The position numbers and the translations under genes are program-made. The notes under the pieces are model-generated. The model saw only the letters and a program-made list of their open reading frames with translations. It was not told the DNA's origin and searched no databases. DNA of 64,000 bases from Zhengitettix transpicula (lineage: Eukaryota; Arthropoda; Insecta; Orthoptera; Tetrigidae): the NCBI GenBank assembly GCA_037074705.1, contig CM073596.1, forward strand, positions 14,316,501 through 14,380,500, written 5' to 3'. This document shows positions 12,000 to 23,794 of this stretch, one piece after another. Position 1 is the stretch's first letter; every line of letters starts with the position of its first letter.

Positions 12000-14797
12000 A
12001 TGCATATGTATGCTAAATTATATAAAAAAAATTTAGAGCCACAGACTCCGTTCTGTGATTTATTGCATATTTATTTAATATTTTATACTTTCGATTAATT
12101 ATTTTCATCCTAATTTCCTCTTCTCTTCATAAACTGTGTAGGTGTACTTTTCTGCCTCACTGCTGGCATATTCCACTGCATCCAGTTTTCGATTATTTTC
12201 CTAGTTGCACAAGATGGACGCTGACCGACAGTCCACTGAATCAATAGTTTAGAATTCTGGAAGGGGTTTTGGTAGGATTCCCACACGTTGCGTTTCGTTC
12301 AGACAACAAACCCCCCCCGTAGTCATCTGATGCTCACAAACGTAATTTGCTTTGGGTTCGTTGTCGAGTCCGAAGTGCATCTCGTCAGAGGAATCTCGTT
12401 AGGGCATCTTGCAGACGTCAGGCAGTTTACCGCCAGAGTGCGTCCCGCTGATTGGCTGAGCCGGTTTATCTCCGGAGTGGTGGACAACCTCTGGTTACTG
12501 TCCTCTGGAGATGGACCCCAGGACACAGTCGATAAAGTACACATCCCGCTTCAAGGCTATAAATTTATATACGCCCATATATTTACAGACAATATCATCT
12601 TTCCGAATGTTGATCATCTGCAGTAAAAAAAATTATAGACACTATACAGATCAATATCAGATAACAATATAAAATTCTCAGGCACGTATGTAGGAAGGTT
12701 ACAGAGTAAAAACAACTCTGAAACTATACGCAAAACTGAAATTTACAAATTATCGAAGAATCCAAAGCCTTGTTAACATTTTAATGTTATGGTCGCCCTA
12801 TTTTAAAAATCTACCTCAATTTCTCTGTATTTCAGACTTTTTTTGTAATAAAAATATTTTAGTTTTTCCTTATAACATTGCCTATCAGTTTCGTAGCACT
12901 ATACTGATATCTCACATCCGCGCTTTCGGCCACTCCCTTCACTGTTCTCTTTTTCTGCGTCCTTTTGTTTCGTTTATGAATTTTATTTTACTTAACGCTC
13001 AATCTATAGCCTTTATTTCCATCTTTATAAATACCTAACTAAATCTTCGATGAAAATTACAAAGTAGGCTTAAAAAAAATTTAAAGTGCCCACTATCGTA
13101 AATTCTCCAGACGTTTCAAAATTATAGTTTTCTTTAACAATCAAAGGCTATTCTGACCGGAGGAAACCATGTGTGAGAAATTATTTGCAATGCTGGTCCA
13201 AAACAGCTTTTTTGTCTGGACCACGTAGGTTTAAGGGGGTGACGTATACCCAGGTGGGGGAACATTATATAAAAAGCAAGACAAAACGAATATCCTCCGT
13301 GGGTCTTTTGGAGAAAGAGTGGCCGCTGAAGGAAAATGCACTACGAGTCTGGACGAACATCGAAAGATGAGGAAGCAGCTTTCTATTTGCCACTGGAATG
13401 CGAGGGTTACGAAAGAAAGCCCTGTAATTAAACCTTTTATTACATTACTAATTAAATATAATTCAGAATTGAAATTTAATTTAAAATAATTTTTAAATAA
13501 ATTCAATTTTATGTAATTTAATAATCATTTCTAACCTACCACCCCAAGATGAATGCTTATATAAATCCTTCTCATCAAACTTTATCATTTTTAGCAAAAG
13601 AATGCATAAGCTTCTTCGACCCCTTTTTTCTATATTTCATTTTGTTAATACTACTCTATTATATATATATATATATATATTTCTTCACATTTCCTATAAT
13701 ATTATAATTTTAACCCGTTATATACGTTTTTATTCCAAACCTTACACGTCCCCCCTTTCTGACCTGTTCTAATAATATCGGTACAATTGATTCCTATCAT
13801 TCATGATATTTTATTTCCTTTTCCCTTATTATTCCTATATGTTTCTTTGAGAGTAAATATTTCTAATAAGTATACATAATTAAAGCACAGACAACGCACT
13901 ACGTATTGAAGTTTTGAAAAAAAAAGGACTATTAATTTATCTTACGCTTTATAATATCAATGCAGTTACTATTAAAGGTCTTAATTTTCTAAAAACTTAA
14001 CTCATACAACATTATTCATTTCTGCCTCTGGCCTTCGTCTGTAGAGTTCCATCCTGGACTTCCCTCTGCGTTGTCTGTGATATTAAGTGAAGGCGTGAAA
14101 ACAATTTTTTTTCTCCTGAAAAAGATAAGAGCTATTAAATTATTAACGAATTCTGACAATGTCAGACAGACACGCGTCAACGTTCTCTCCTCCGTCATGA
14201 CTAAATTAACACGTCAGCAACGCCAGGCGTCTTCAGGAACAGCAATTACAGCCAAGGGAAGGCGTCACTCAAGCAGTCAGCTCATAGCGGCCTCAGGCAC
14301 TCTACAGGAAACACGGCTAAACTATGGGCACCTGGGACCAAGGAATACATCACGAACCAGACACAACCGTTAATAATTCAGTCGCCAAGCGTCAGCTTGA
14401 TGTCGTACAAAATTTTCACACCAGACTCTTGCGAATTGAAAATACAAGTGGGTTCATAAAACGCAAAAACAGTATTCCTAACTATTTCATAGTCCTCTAC
14501 AAGAATTACTTTGTCCAAATTATGCCGAGAATATCTTATAAAATGAGTTCATGAGGGAGGCATATAGAATGTATTTTATGAGTCTTACAAAGAAAATGAT
14601 AGATTCATATTTCTCTACCGACTCTGCCATTTAAATATCTATTTCACAATTTCAAGGTCTTGTGAGTTATTATTCCTTGAATTTAATTAATTCCAGGTAC
14701 TAATTCGATATATTTGATATTAAGAAGAAATTCAGGGAGACAGAAAAGTTCGATGAGTAAATAAGAAACGGTTCCGAAAGAGATGGTGGCTATTGGG
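12000..14797. other. Intergenic; GC-richer ORF patches, no gene recognised
   Basis: Two patches stand out from the AT-rich background: 12235-12545, open on both strands (112 codons plus, 73 codons minus), and 14150-14375 (100 codons plus). Neither translation carries a motif I recognise and neither has convincing splice flanks. A (TA)n run lies at about 13660-13681. The rest is featureless. Confidence 0.45.
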
Positions 14798-15636
14798 TTT
14801 TGGGTAAACAGGTTACGATGGTAATCCACGTGGTGGCAACTCCCCTTTAATACCATAGGAAGGGATTTGAAAGGCGAGTGCAGAAGGGTATAGAAAGGTA
14901 GCCAAGGGTTACCTAATGCCCCCGGGCTATGTTTTAAGGATCCTACTCGGCAATTCGCCTAAAAGTGATAATTGAAAACCCTACAAAACCTGCATCAGAT
15001 AGGTCGGGCATTGGGTACTTGTCCCACGCCCTTTCGATGGTGGGAGAGGGGTTATCTGTGGGAACACAGCATTCCCTTCTCCATTCCTCGGACAGTTGGC
15101 AGCTGGCCGACTATATCAATGGAAATAGCGTACGAATCCTACCGTATGCCCAAGGTCTACAATCCCGGAACATAAACCTCTAAAAACTGACCGAGGTGCC
15201 TCAGCTTGTGGGAATCTTACTTCAAAAAACCAAAAAGAGGAGAAGGCATCCCCTAACAAATACAGTAAACTAAAACGAACTTAAGTAAGTAATACGCTGA
15301 TGTGGAAACGACACAGAGGGAGATAGTAACATGTTGGCCGATTTATAATAGGTAGTATAGAATCAAAATGACAAATATAAGAACAAATATGAACGAAACA
15401 GATAAGGAAATTGTAAAAGAGGAGAGTAAAATGTATACAAAATAAAATAGAGAGCGAAGGTCCAAGGAATGTAATCGTTTGATGAGAATTGGAATAGTTC
15501 ATAATAACAGATGATTGTAAGGACATGTATTATACTGAGGAAATATAATAATAGATTAATTATAAAAATTATTCGGTGCCGAATAAAAAAAATTTATATT
15601 TTGTTTCCCAAAAATACAATTCCTAAGTACTGGCTG
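14798..15636 (-). mobile_element. Family A, long form (copy A1)
   Basis: The tail side is at the left (TTTTGGGTAAACAGGTTAC, the complement of a GTTACCC-A(n) end). The conserved body runs to about 15257: GGATCCTAC, GGTCGGGCATTGGGTACTTG, GCAGCTGGCCGACTAT, GCCCAAGGTCTAC. A further 380 bp at the 5' side (to CCTAAGTACTGGCTG at 15622-15636) is matched, inverted, only at 25437-25815. No flanking direct repeat was found. Two overlapping plus-strand ORFs (14965-15183, 14972-15175) are frames of the repeat, not genes. Confidence 0.8.
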
Positions 15637-15949
15637 ACAACTAACTGATAAGTTCTTATATGCCATGGCTTAGAAAAAAATTCACTCTAATGCTTTTAAT
15701 ATTTGTTAGTTTCAAGAATAAACAGAATTATTTTTTCCATTAATTTATTATGCCATCACAAATTCTGGTTACGTACTTTTGAACTTGCATGTGCTATAAT
15801 TCGTTTCCTTAATCCAATAAATCTTACTATAGTCCACAGTAAAGTGCTAAGTTACATAAAATCAATATTTTGGATAGTCCTGAATTAAACTATAGATTTA
15901 AAATTGTTTTAAAATCGGACAGGAATCGTTAATTTAAGTTTATGTACAA

Positions 15950-15990
<41 letters not shown>

Positions 15991-16027
15991 ATATATATAT
16001 GTATATATATATATATGTATACGTATG

Positions 16028-16060
<33 letters not shown>

Positions 16061-16085
16061 ATGTATGTATGTATATATATATATG
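15950..16085. repeat. (TA)n / (ATGT)n microsatellite
   Basis: Long TA runs are interspersed with ATGTATGT tracts. Two overlapping ORFs of 83 and 62 codons run through it and encode only I, Y, M, V and C in alternation, so they are artefacts of the repeat. Confidence 0.95.
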
Positions 16086-16274
16086 CCTTCATATACTCGT
16101 TCATTCTACTTCGAAATATTTCCTCTTTACCCTACCCTACCATTCCTACGTTTTAATTATCTTTGCATCATAATATTCACCTCTACTAATTAAATATTTT
16201 AACTTACAATTTATTTTTTAACAGGAACTGTCACCAAGTGTAAACAGAATATCAATAAATAAATCAACTTATTC

Positions 16275-16540
16275 TCTGGTATTTGTGTTCTCCTTCCCAA
16301 CCCAATGCGTTTATATTTTATATGCCTCTGACCTAGTCTTGGTTCAGAGAATTTACATTTTATTGGAATACAAATAAGTGTCTCATGTAAAACTACAAAT
16401 ATCATATTCAAGCTCTACATTTAAAGAATGTGGCGAGTTATTTGTATTCCAATAAAATGGAAATTTCCTGCTCCAAGACGAGGTCTGAGGCACAGAGGAT
16501 GTAAACGCATTGTGCTGGAAATGAAATCACAAGAATGAGT
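16275..16540. mobile_element. Fold-back MITE-like element
   Basis: The left arm at about 16301-16377 (CAATGCGTTTA ... TTATTGGAATACAAATAA) is mirrored by the right arm at about 16438-16512 (TTATTTGTATTCCAATAA ... GTAAACGCATTG), with about 60 bp between. The arms carry several mismatches. The pairing continues weakly outwards to about 16275 and 16540. No ORF. No other copy in the window, so the family is unassigned. Confidence 0.75.
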
Positions 16541-18252
16541 GTCTGAAATATTTTTATACGACGGCCCTCGGTGACCGATACATTCCTTAAAAATAAAATT
16601 TCAATTCTAAATTAAAATATTCTAGACAAAAATTAATATTAATTAAATACCTTTTATACTCGAAAAATTAAGACTTTAACACACTGCGTAATTTAATTTT
16701 TCAGCACAAATATTTTATTTACAACATCTTTTTCTCACTGTCACATATTTTATTTCTATATTTTTGATTCACTAATTAATCTGAAACATTTCCAGTGCTC
16801 ATCACCTAACTATTAACAATGTAGCCTATATATTTACTACTTTTGACGTTTACGCTACTCTCCTGAACTAATTTATCTTCCAGAATTTTCCTATTCTTAA
16901 AGTAATGTGATGAGTACTGTTGCGGTAACATCGTTCCAAATGTTAATCATTCAATTATTTAGAGGCCTGTACAGTAGGATGACTTTTGAATAAAATACCC
17001 ATCCAAAAAAAATGTTTAGCTGAGATAAAAAAAAATCCACGTGTGTGAGTAAAGCGATATTGGCAATAAATCGAGAATAGTTCGTGGAGAGTTCGCTTCG
17101 ATTCGAGATAATTTATGACGAACATAAAAAAGGGTTCAGTGGCAGAAACCGGAGTAAAAATTATTAGGACCATTTTATAGTGAGTGTGATATCTAATAAC
17201 AACATCTGAAATCAGTAACTGATTTTAATGCTCGTAAAGTATTTCAGTTTCACGTTCGCCGTTACCATGTTGCCTGCTTCGCATGAAATAAAAAAGTATA
17301 TATTATCTTACGTTCTATTAATTCGACGCCAGTTACTCTTGGAAACCATTTTTTTTTCAACAATACGGATAATAACACGATGATTAAATTAATTGTATAG
17401 ATACAATAAAACTGGACTCTCATTTCTTGAGACTTATAATTGTATTTTATATCAAACATTCCTAGCAGAATTTTTTTTTTCATTTGGAGCCGAGCATTAA
17501 TCTGATATGTTCGTCCCCTTAGAGGCCGTAGACAGTTAATTCAGTTTCTGCTTCGTAATGATGTCTCCAGCTAGTTAAAACAGAACTCACAAAGCGGGAG
17601 AGCTCCACGAGTGTTTTAATTAAACCGCATTATCTACACACACAGTCGCATCCAAACATACACAACGTTTCCTACTATCACTATCTCACACTAACTCCTA
17701 TTCGATTAAAAAATATTAATAATTAGCTTTTTAAGTTCCTTTTAAAATTAAATATTGAATTTTTTAGGAGACGCGCAATGTAAGAATGAAATCCTTTACA
17801 AATATTAACACGTCAACTGAACTACATTAGTTGTTGTTGTTTTTTTTTGGGGGGGGGGGAAATGGATGGTTCCAGGAGTTTTATTTTCTATTTTACGACA
17901 CAGAGAAGAAGACGACTTCTGCTGGATGATGAAAAACAACCCCAAAAAGACGAAAAGCGGAAAAAGACGTTTTGAGAGAAAGATAAACCGCTACTATTTG
18001 TATTACATTTATGTACTCATTTAACTCATCGAAGGATTATGATGTTAATACAGCTATATATTTATAAAGTAATACAGTTTAATTTAGAAATATTTCTATT
18101 TGAAATATTTCCCTCAATATGCGACATTATTATGTAAAAAAAACCTTCACGTGGTATCAAAAACTTGTTTCATTTTAATCTGAAATAAATTATAACTATA
18201 TATTTCCCACTATGACTTACTCGACGTCTCTGCGTATTGAAGGTGGAATAAA
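16541..18252. other. Intergenic; nothing recognised
   Basis: AT-rich DNA with minus-strand ORFs of about 72 codons (16955-17173, 17262-17483) that match nothing. A homopolymer junction (T-run then G-run) lies at about 17839-17860. Confidence 0.5.
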
Positions 18253-18653
18253 GCTCTCCCGCCATTGGAAGGGTGTGGGCAAGTACCAACAGCCCGATCT
18301 ACCTAATGCAGGTATTTTAGGATTTTTCCTGCATCATTCTCAGGCGAAAACCGGGTAACTTCATTAAAATATGGCCCAGGGACGTCCACTATTCCTATTG
18401 GAACAGTCGGCCAGCTGCCTCCTTGACTGGTCGAGACACGGAGAAGGGAATTCTGCGTCCCCACAGAAAACACCTCTCGCGCCATCGGAAGGGTGTGGGA
18501 CAAGTACCAAAAGCTCGACCTACCTGATTCAGGTTTTCAAGGGTTTTCCCTGCATCACTTTTAGGCGAATTGCCGGGTAGAATACTTAAGCCACAGTCCA
18601 CGGGCCCTAGTTAACCCTTGGCTACCTTCCTCTACCCTTCCGCATCCCCATCC
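18253..18653 (+). mobile_element. Family A, rearranged copy (A2)
   Basis: This copy lacks the head and the A-tail. It carries an internal duplication: the segment from CTCTCCCGCC through the GGGTAACTTC region occurs first at 18253-18388. The sequence then jumps back to CCACTATTCCTATTGGAACA and runs through the same region again to 18653. ORFs on both strands are frames of the repeat. Confidence 0.75.
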
Positions 18654-18934
18654 CTTTCAATTTTCCTCGTCAGAATTTTAAAGAAACCTTGTAACAGTTT
18701 TACGAACAAAGTGTTTGTTTTATTGTTTGAAAATGGGATTTCGGCATTATGAACCATTAATAATTTTTTGGAAAAATTCCTATTTTCAAAAAAAAAACAT
18801 AGCCTTGTCATAAAGTCGTGAAAATAGTTAAAAATATAAATAAATAAAAACTCATAAAAGTCTCACATATTTATTTTCAAAACTGATTTTTCGGAACGTT
18901 GTAGGGCCTTTAATTTTCATCATAAAATATATAA

Positions 18935-19288
18935 TTCCGGGGTCACAGATCTTTGGCATACGGTAAGAGTTGTCCGCTATTCTCATTGGAATAGTCGGCC
19001 AGCTGCCTCCTAAACTCGTCGAGCCACGGAGAAGGGAATGCTGCGTCCCCACAGCAAACTCATCTCCCGCTATCGGAAGGGCGTGGGACAAGTACCCAAT
19101 GCCCGACCTACCTGATGCAGGTTTTCCTAGGGTTTGTCCTGCATTTCTTTTAGGCGAATCCCGCGTAGGATCCTTAAAATATAGCCCGGGGGCGCTAGTA
19201 ACCCTTGGCTACCTTATTCTATCGTTCCGCATCCCCCCTTTCAAATCCCTTTCTATGCTATTAAAGCGGAGTTGCCACCGTGATTCAC
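18935..19288 (+). mobile_element. Family A, truncated copy (A3)
   Basis: It begins inside the family at TTCCGGGGTCACAGA, so it is 5'-truncated, and reads through GTCGGCCAGCTGCCTCCTAA, GGCGAATCCCGCGTAGGATC and GCGGAGTTGCCACCGTG. It then breaks off about 30 bp before the usual CCTGTTACCC tail. The start lies at the end of the inverted-repeat arm. Confidence 0.8.
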
Positions 19289-19507
19289 AAAAATAAAATA
19301 ATGCTATATCAAACCTTCTTACATAAGCTGTTAAAAATTTCTCTTGTTAAATCACCATATTTCAGTATTTATGGTAGAGTAATACGATAATTAGTTTTAT
19401 AATGGCTCTGAATCAATTATTCCAACAGTGATTAAATTAAATTAAATCGACTGATACAATTCAGGTAACTGTATTCATGAGTAAGAACACGAAAGTCACT
19501 CTTATAA

Positions 19508-19786
19508 TTTTTTTTGGAGCAACAGGCTACTTGAGGGTAATCCACGTGGTGAGAACTCCCCTTTAATATCATAGGAAGGGATTTTTTTAGGTGTAAACAG
19601 TATATGTATAGGGTAAGCACACAGAGTGGCAACTCCGCTCGTATAGCATAGGAAAGGGAGCGAAAGGGGGGATGCGGAAAGGTAGACGAAAGTAGCCAAG
19701 GGTTAACTAGGGTCCCCGGGATTTGGTTTAAGGATCCTACCCGGCAATTCGCCTAAAAGGGATGCAGTGAAAATAGGAAGGGATTT
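19508..19786 (-). mobile_element. Family A copy nested in family A (A4, A5)
   Basis: A short outer fragment (19508-19584, tail plus 60 bp of body) is interrupted after ATAGGAAGGGATTT. The inner copy occupies 19585-19772 and begins with T-run, AGGTGTAAACAGTATATGTA, so it belongs to the subfamily with a GTGTAGACAGGC-type tail. The same 14 bases recur at 19773-19786. The inner copy is therefore an insertion with a perfect 14-bp target duplication. Confidence 0.8.
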
Positions 19787-20050
19787 CACAATATGGACAG
19801 GTATCGTGTAAATAACAGAGAGAATTACATAATTATATTTTTTTTCAGGTGATAATAGAAGGCTCTACAATGTTCAGAAAAATAATTTTCAAATACATTT
19901 TGGCAGGTCTGTGTTTTTTTAAAATGAGAATTTTATTTAAAAATTATGAATTGTTCATAAGGCCGAAATCTTTTTTTAAACAATAAAAGAAACATTTTGT
20001 TCGTGAAACTGTTACACGGTGTCTTTAAAATTCTGACCAGGAAAATTATT

Positions 20051-20721
20051 CTTTCCTTCCAACATAGCCAGGATATTTATTCCAGCCATTTAACTCAAAA
20101 CGCTAACAAGACAATTTCTTCTCCATTTACTCCAAGACCACGAGCTCCGGAATCCCAACGTACCCGCCCGACCCAGTAAGTCGAATTCCTCCCACATTCA
20201 AGATTGCTTGTCGCTCGTTCCCATCCGACGACACGGTTTTTCAGCTATAAAGTTTCGCTTTACATCGACGAGAACGCATCACCTTTGGAATGTTGTGGTT
20301 GCTAACGGTATGGGAAGAGAGACTTGTAAAGTTTCCTCCTTATGTTACACCAAACACCCTTCCACTAGGTTTCTGCGTCGCTTCTCCTCCGCGCCTCAGC
20401 ATCGCAACTGCGTTTGTTGGAATCTACAGTAGCTTACCGGAATTCTGACTTTCACCCTTCACACGCAAAGTCCATATTTACCTTCAGCTATTCTTGTCCG
20501 CTTAAAAGTTTCGCAGCGAAGAAATGGAGATTAATCTAACTTGTAATCAGAATCGGCTTTGTGACGTATTAATTAAATTCTGCAATTACATTCGTCTCGG
20601 TGACAGTTTCAGCGAATCAAAAGAAGATGGAGTAAGAGATTAGCAAACATGGCAGCGCAATATCACGAACCGTTCATATACATAATGGTGTAACTTGACC
20701 AAAGAAAAATTCTGTCGATAT
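20051..20721. other. Intergenic, GC-richer patch; no gene recognised
   Basis: The segment 20090-20510 is richer in GC than its surroundings and open for 74 codons on the plus strand (20208-20432). The translation matches nothing I recognise. Confidence 0.45.
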
Positions 20722-20875
20722 CATAAAAAATTATGTATTTTCTATAAAAATTTAAAAGCGTGCACAGATTACAACTAAAATAGGTACACATATTCTTAAG
20801 AATTTCAAAACTCGAGAAATTGTACTGTGAGAAACCCTTGCAAATAATTATAATTGAAAAACAACATCATTATGG

Positions 20876-21406
20876 TTTTTTTAGGGTAACAGGCTACATG
20901 AGGGTAATCCACATGGTGGTAACTCCCCTTTAATAGCATAGAAAGGGATCTGAAAAGGGGGATGCGGAAGGCTAGAGGAAGGTAGCCAAGGGTTAACTAG
21001 GGCCCCATTAGCAATAATTTAAGGATCCTACCCGGAATTCGCCTAAAAGTAATGCAGGGAAAACCCAAGAAAAACCTGCATCAGGTAGGTCGGGCATTGG
21101 GTACTTGTCCCACGCCCATCCGATAGCGGGAGAAGAGTTTGCTGTGGGGACGCAGAATTCCCTTCTCCGTATCTCGACCAGTTTAGGAGGCAGCTGGCCG
21201 ACTGTTCCAATGGGAACAGCGAAAAACTCTTACCGTATGCCCAAGGTCTGTGACCCCGGAACATACACCTCACAGAACAGGTCGAGGTGCCTCGGCTCGT
21301 GGGAACCTTAGTTCAAAATCGGAGAGGAAAAGGCATCCGCAACGGTGGCCCCTTCCTGTATCGCCTACAAGGTTCTACCTGCGAGAGAACATCCCTCGCA
21401 AGCCTG
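20876..21406 (-). mobile_element. Family A copy inside the Helitron (A6)
   Basis: It reads from T-run AGGGTAACAGGCTACATGAG to one head hairpin (CCTGCGAGAGAACATCCCTC, GCA). The head-side junction (ATGATCGTACCG then a T-run) is the same as that of A7, which is how the tandem duplication was recognised. A CCATTAGCAATAATTT variant replaces the usual CCCCCGGGCTATA. ORFs on both strands are repeat frames. Confidence 0.85.
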
Positions 21407-21816
21407 ATGATCGTACCGTTTTTTTTGTGTTAAATTATTGAGCGCCAAAAGACAACGACGTCACGGGACAGACAGAGAGAGAGAGAGACGTTACTACGTG
21501 TCGAGCAAACGAAATAGTTCCTTTTTCCGTAATTAAATAAAGCAAAAATATTTTCGTAGAATAAAAAGTATAATTTTATCCAGCAACACTCCATCTAATG
21601 ATAGTAACGGACAATACGAATACTTTAAAATTCTTGCGGAAAATGTAAGCTAATTTTCGTGCTACATTAATGACTCCAATATGGCTACTAATTATTTAAA
21701 TTGAGAATATAGCTAAAAATTTCATCAATTTAATATTTCGTAAGGTGGGAAGACTGAAGGTCAATTATATCCTGCAATACTCGAGGAGTATATTTAAGTA
21801 TTTCATTCGTAAAGAT

Positions 21817-22373
21817 ATTTTTTTTTAGGTAACAGGCTACATGACGGTAATCCACAAGGTGGCTACTCCCCTTTAATAGCATAGGAAGGAATTTGGAAGA
21901 AGGAATGTGAAAGGGTAGAGGAAGGTAGCCAAGGGTTAACTAAGGCCCCCGGGCTATATTGTAAGGATCCTACCCGGAATTCGCCTAAAGAAATGCAGGA
22001 AAAAGCCTAGAAAAACCTGAATCAGGTAGGTCGGGCATTGGGTACTTGTCCCACGCCCTTCCGATAGCGGGAGAAGAGTTTGCTGTGGGGACGAAGCATT
22101 CTCTTCTCCGTGCCTCGACCAGTTTAGGAGGCAGCTGGCCGACTATTCCAATGGGAATAGCGAACAACTCTTACCGTATGCCGAAGGTCTGTGACCCCGG
22201 AACATACACCTCACAGAACAGGCCGAGGTGCCTCGGCTCGTGGGAACCTTAGTTCAAAAACGGAGAGGAAAAGGCATCCGCAAAGGTAGCCCCTTCCTGT
22301 CTCGCCTACAAGGTTCTACCTGCGAGAGAATATCCCTTGCAGGTAGTGCCTGCGAAAGAATAGCCCTCGCAGG
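21817..22373 (-). mobile_element. Family A copy inside the Helitron (A7)
   Basis: This near full-length copy has a T-run tail at 21817-21826 and two head hairpins (22319-22373), the second with one arm mismatch. Its tail side sits in Helitron sequence (TTCATTCGTAAAGATAT); its head side joins an earlier part of the Helitron. That order is explained by duplication rather than by a second independent insertion. Confidence 0.85.
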
Positions 22374-22742
22374 CCTTATGATCGTACCGGTTTTTTTTGT
22401 TAAATTACTGAGCGCTAAAAGACCATGACGTCACGGGACAGACAGAGGAAGAGAGAGAGAGAGAGAGAGAGAGACGTTACAACGTGGCGAACAAACGAAA
22501 TAGTTCATTTTTCTGCAATGAAATAAAGCAGAAATATTTTCGTGGAATAAAAAATATAATTTTATCCAGAAACACTCCATCTAACGATAATAAAGGACAA
22601 TACGAAAATGTAAGCTAATTTTCGTGCTATATTAATGACTCCAATATGGCGAGTATTTGTTTAAATTGTAAATATTGCTAAAAATTTCATCAGTTTAATC
22701 TTTCGTAAGGTGTGAAGACTGAAGGACAATTATATCCTGCAA

Positions 22743-23638
22743 CTAGCTGAGTGCCCGGCGTTGCCCGTGTCTTATTCATATAAACCCGAAAAAGAATTTA
22801 ATTCTATATTAATCGTTAGTCAAGAAGACACAACCTAAATCTAACTATTCCTAGTTCCGTATAGAATTTCGAGCAATAGTGCTTTAATTGAACAGCTATA
22901 AAATACATTGAATTTTATTGCATCAATCTCAACAAACATACCTCCGAATTTCTTTACCAATACATAAATATACTGCATTAATTTAATAGCTATAAGATAC
23001 ATAGAATTTAATTGCATAATAGCAACAAACATACCATCGTTATTCTTTAGAAATATAATTCTCCGCGAACAAATAATTGTCAGTAAGTCTTCAGACAGTA
23101 CTTCTTGAGTATTGCAGGATATAATTGTCCATCAGTATTCGCACATTACGAAGGATTGAAGTGATCAAATTGATAGCTACATTCCAAATGTAAAGAAATG
23201 GTGGCCATATTGCACTCACTAAATTAACTAACATTTTCCGCAACGATTGTAAAGTATTTTGTATTGTTTTTTATTATCACTCGATGGAGTATTACTGGAT
23301 AGAATTATACTTTTATTCGATGAAAATATTTCTGCTTCATTTCATTACGGAAAAATCGAACTATTTCCTTTGTTCGTCGCGTAGTAACGTCTCTCTCTGT
23401 CGCGTGATGTCATGATATATTGGCGCGCAGTAATTTATCACTTAATGATCACTTTTTAAAATTATAATTCTTTTAATATTTATGCTATGGGTTTGTCACC
23501 CCCACAGTACCGGTTCTCGATTTTGGCAGAATACGTATACCAATTTTTGTTGCATTCTGTCCACGCGATAAAATTTGAATAAAGAACAACGTAAATACAT
23601 ACATACATACAAATATACATCCTTTTTTATTATATAGA
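22743..23638 (-). mobile_element. Helitron copy 3, inserted into copy 2
   Basis: On the minus strand it starts TCTATATAATAAAAAAGG (23638 leftward) and ends CCGGGCACTCAGCTAG (at 22743). Removing it joins TCCTGCAA to TACTGGAGGAG, which matches TCCTGCAATACTCGAGGAG found intact in copies 1 and 2. The insertion lies exactly between A and T with no target duplication. The only ORFs (22841-23032, 23485-23667 minus) are short and unassigned, so it is non-autonomous. Confidence 0.9.
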
Positions 23639-23794
23639 TACTGGAGGAGTTTATTTAAGTATTTCATTCGTAAAGAAATTCGGAGGTATTTATATTTAGG
23701 TTAAATCGCTTCTTGACTAAAGATTAATGTATAATTAAATACTTATTCGGGTTTATATAAAGAAGTATATGGGCAACGCCGGGCACCCAGCTAG

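Larger units (their letters stand above)
18655..20047. repeat. Large inverted repeat enclosing family A copies
   Basis: The arm at 18655-18931 (AATTTTCCTCGTCAGAATTT ... GTAGGGCCTTTAATTTTCAT) is mirrored at 19830-20047 (ATTTTTTTTCAGGTG ... AAAATTCTGACCAGGAAAAT). The arms are diverged, with a gap of about 50 bp in the shorter one. The 0.9-kb spacer contains family A copies A3, A4 and A5, of which A3 abuts the left arm exactly. It is either one fold-back element invaded by family A or two opposed copies of an unnamed repeat. Confidence 0.7.
20722..23794 (+). mobile_element. Helitron copy 2, broken up by nested insertions
   Basis: The 5' part (about 20722-20875) is diverged. The middle portion occurs twice (about 21420-21816 and 22386-22742), each time preceded by a family A copy. 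The 3' part (23639-23794) ends in GGGCAACGCCGGGCACCCAG, CTAG, T. The two middle portions share variants absent from other copies (CGGGACAGACAGAG, AACACTCCATCTAA, GTAAGCTAATTTTCGTGCT). One arose by tandem duplication of a unit made of family A plus Helitron middle. A second Helitron is inserted at 22743-23638. Confidence 0.75.

Noticed and set aside
12235..12545. Overlapping ORFs on both strands as a host exon
   Set aside because: The region is merely GC-richer. Neither strand has convincing acceptor and donor pairs bounding the open stretch, and no family is recognised.
15942..16193. An ORF rich in I, Y and M
   Set aside because: It is a translation of a TA/ATGT microsatellite.
22046..22252. 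Recurring 60-80-codon ORFs starting MSHALPIAGEEF or MSAIPIGIVGQL as a protein family
   Set aside because: They are two frames on opposite strands of family A. Stops and frameshifts differ between copies, and copies do not preserve either frame, so they are not evidence of translation.
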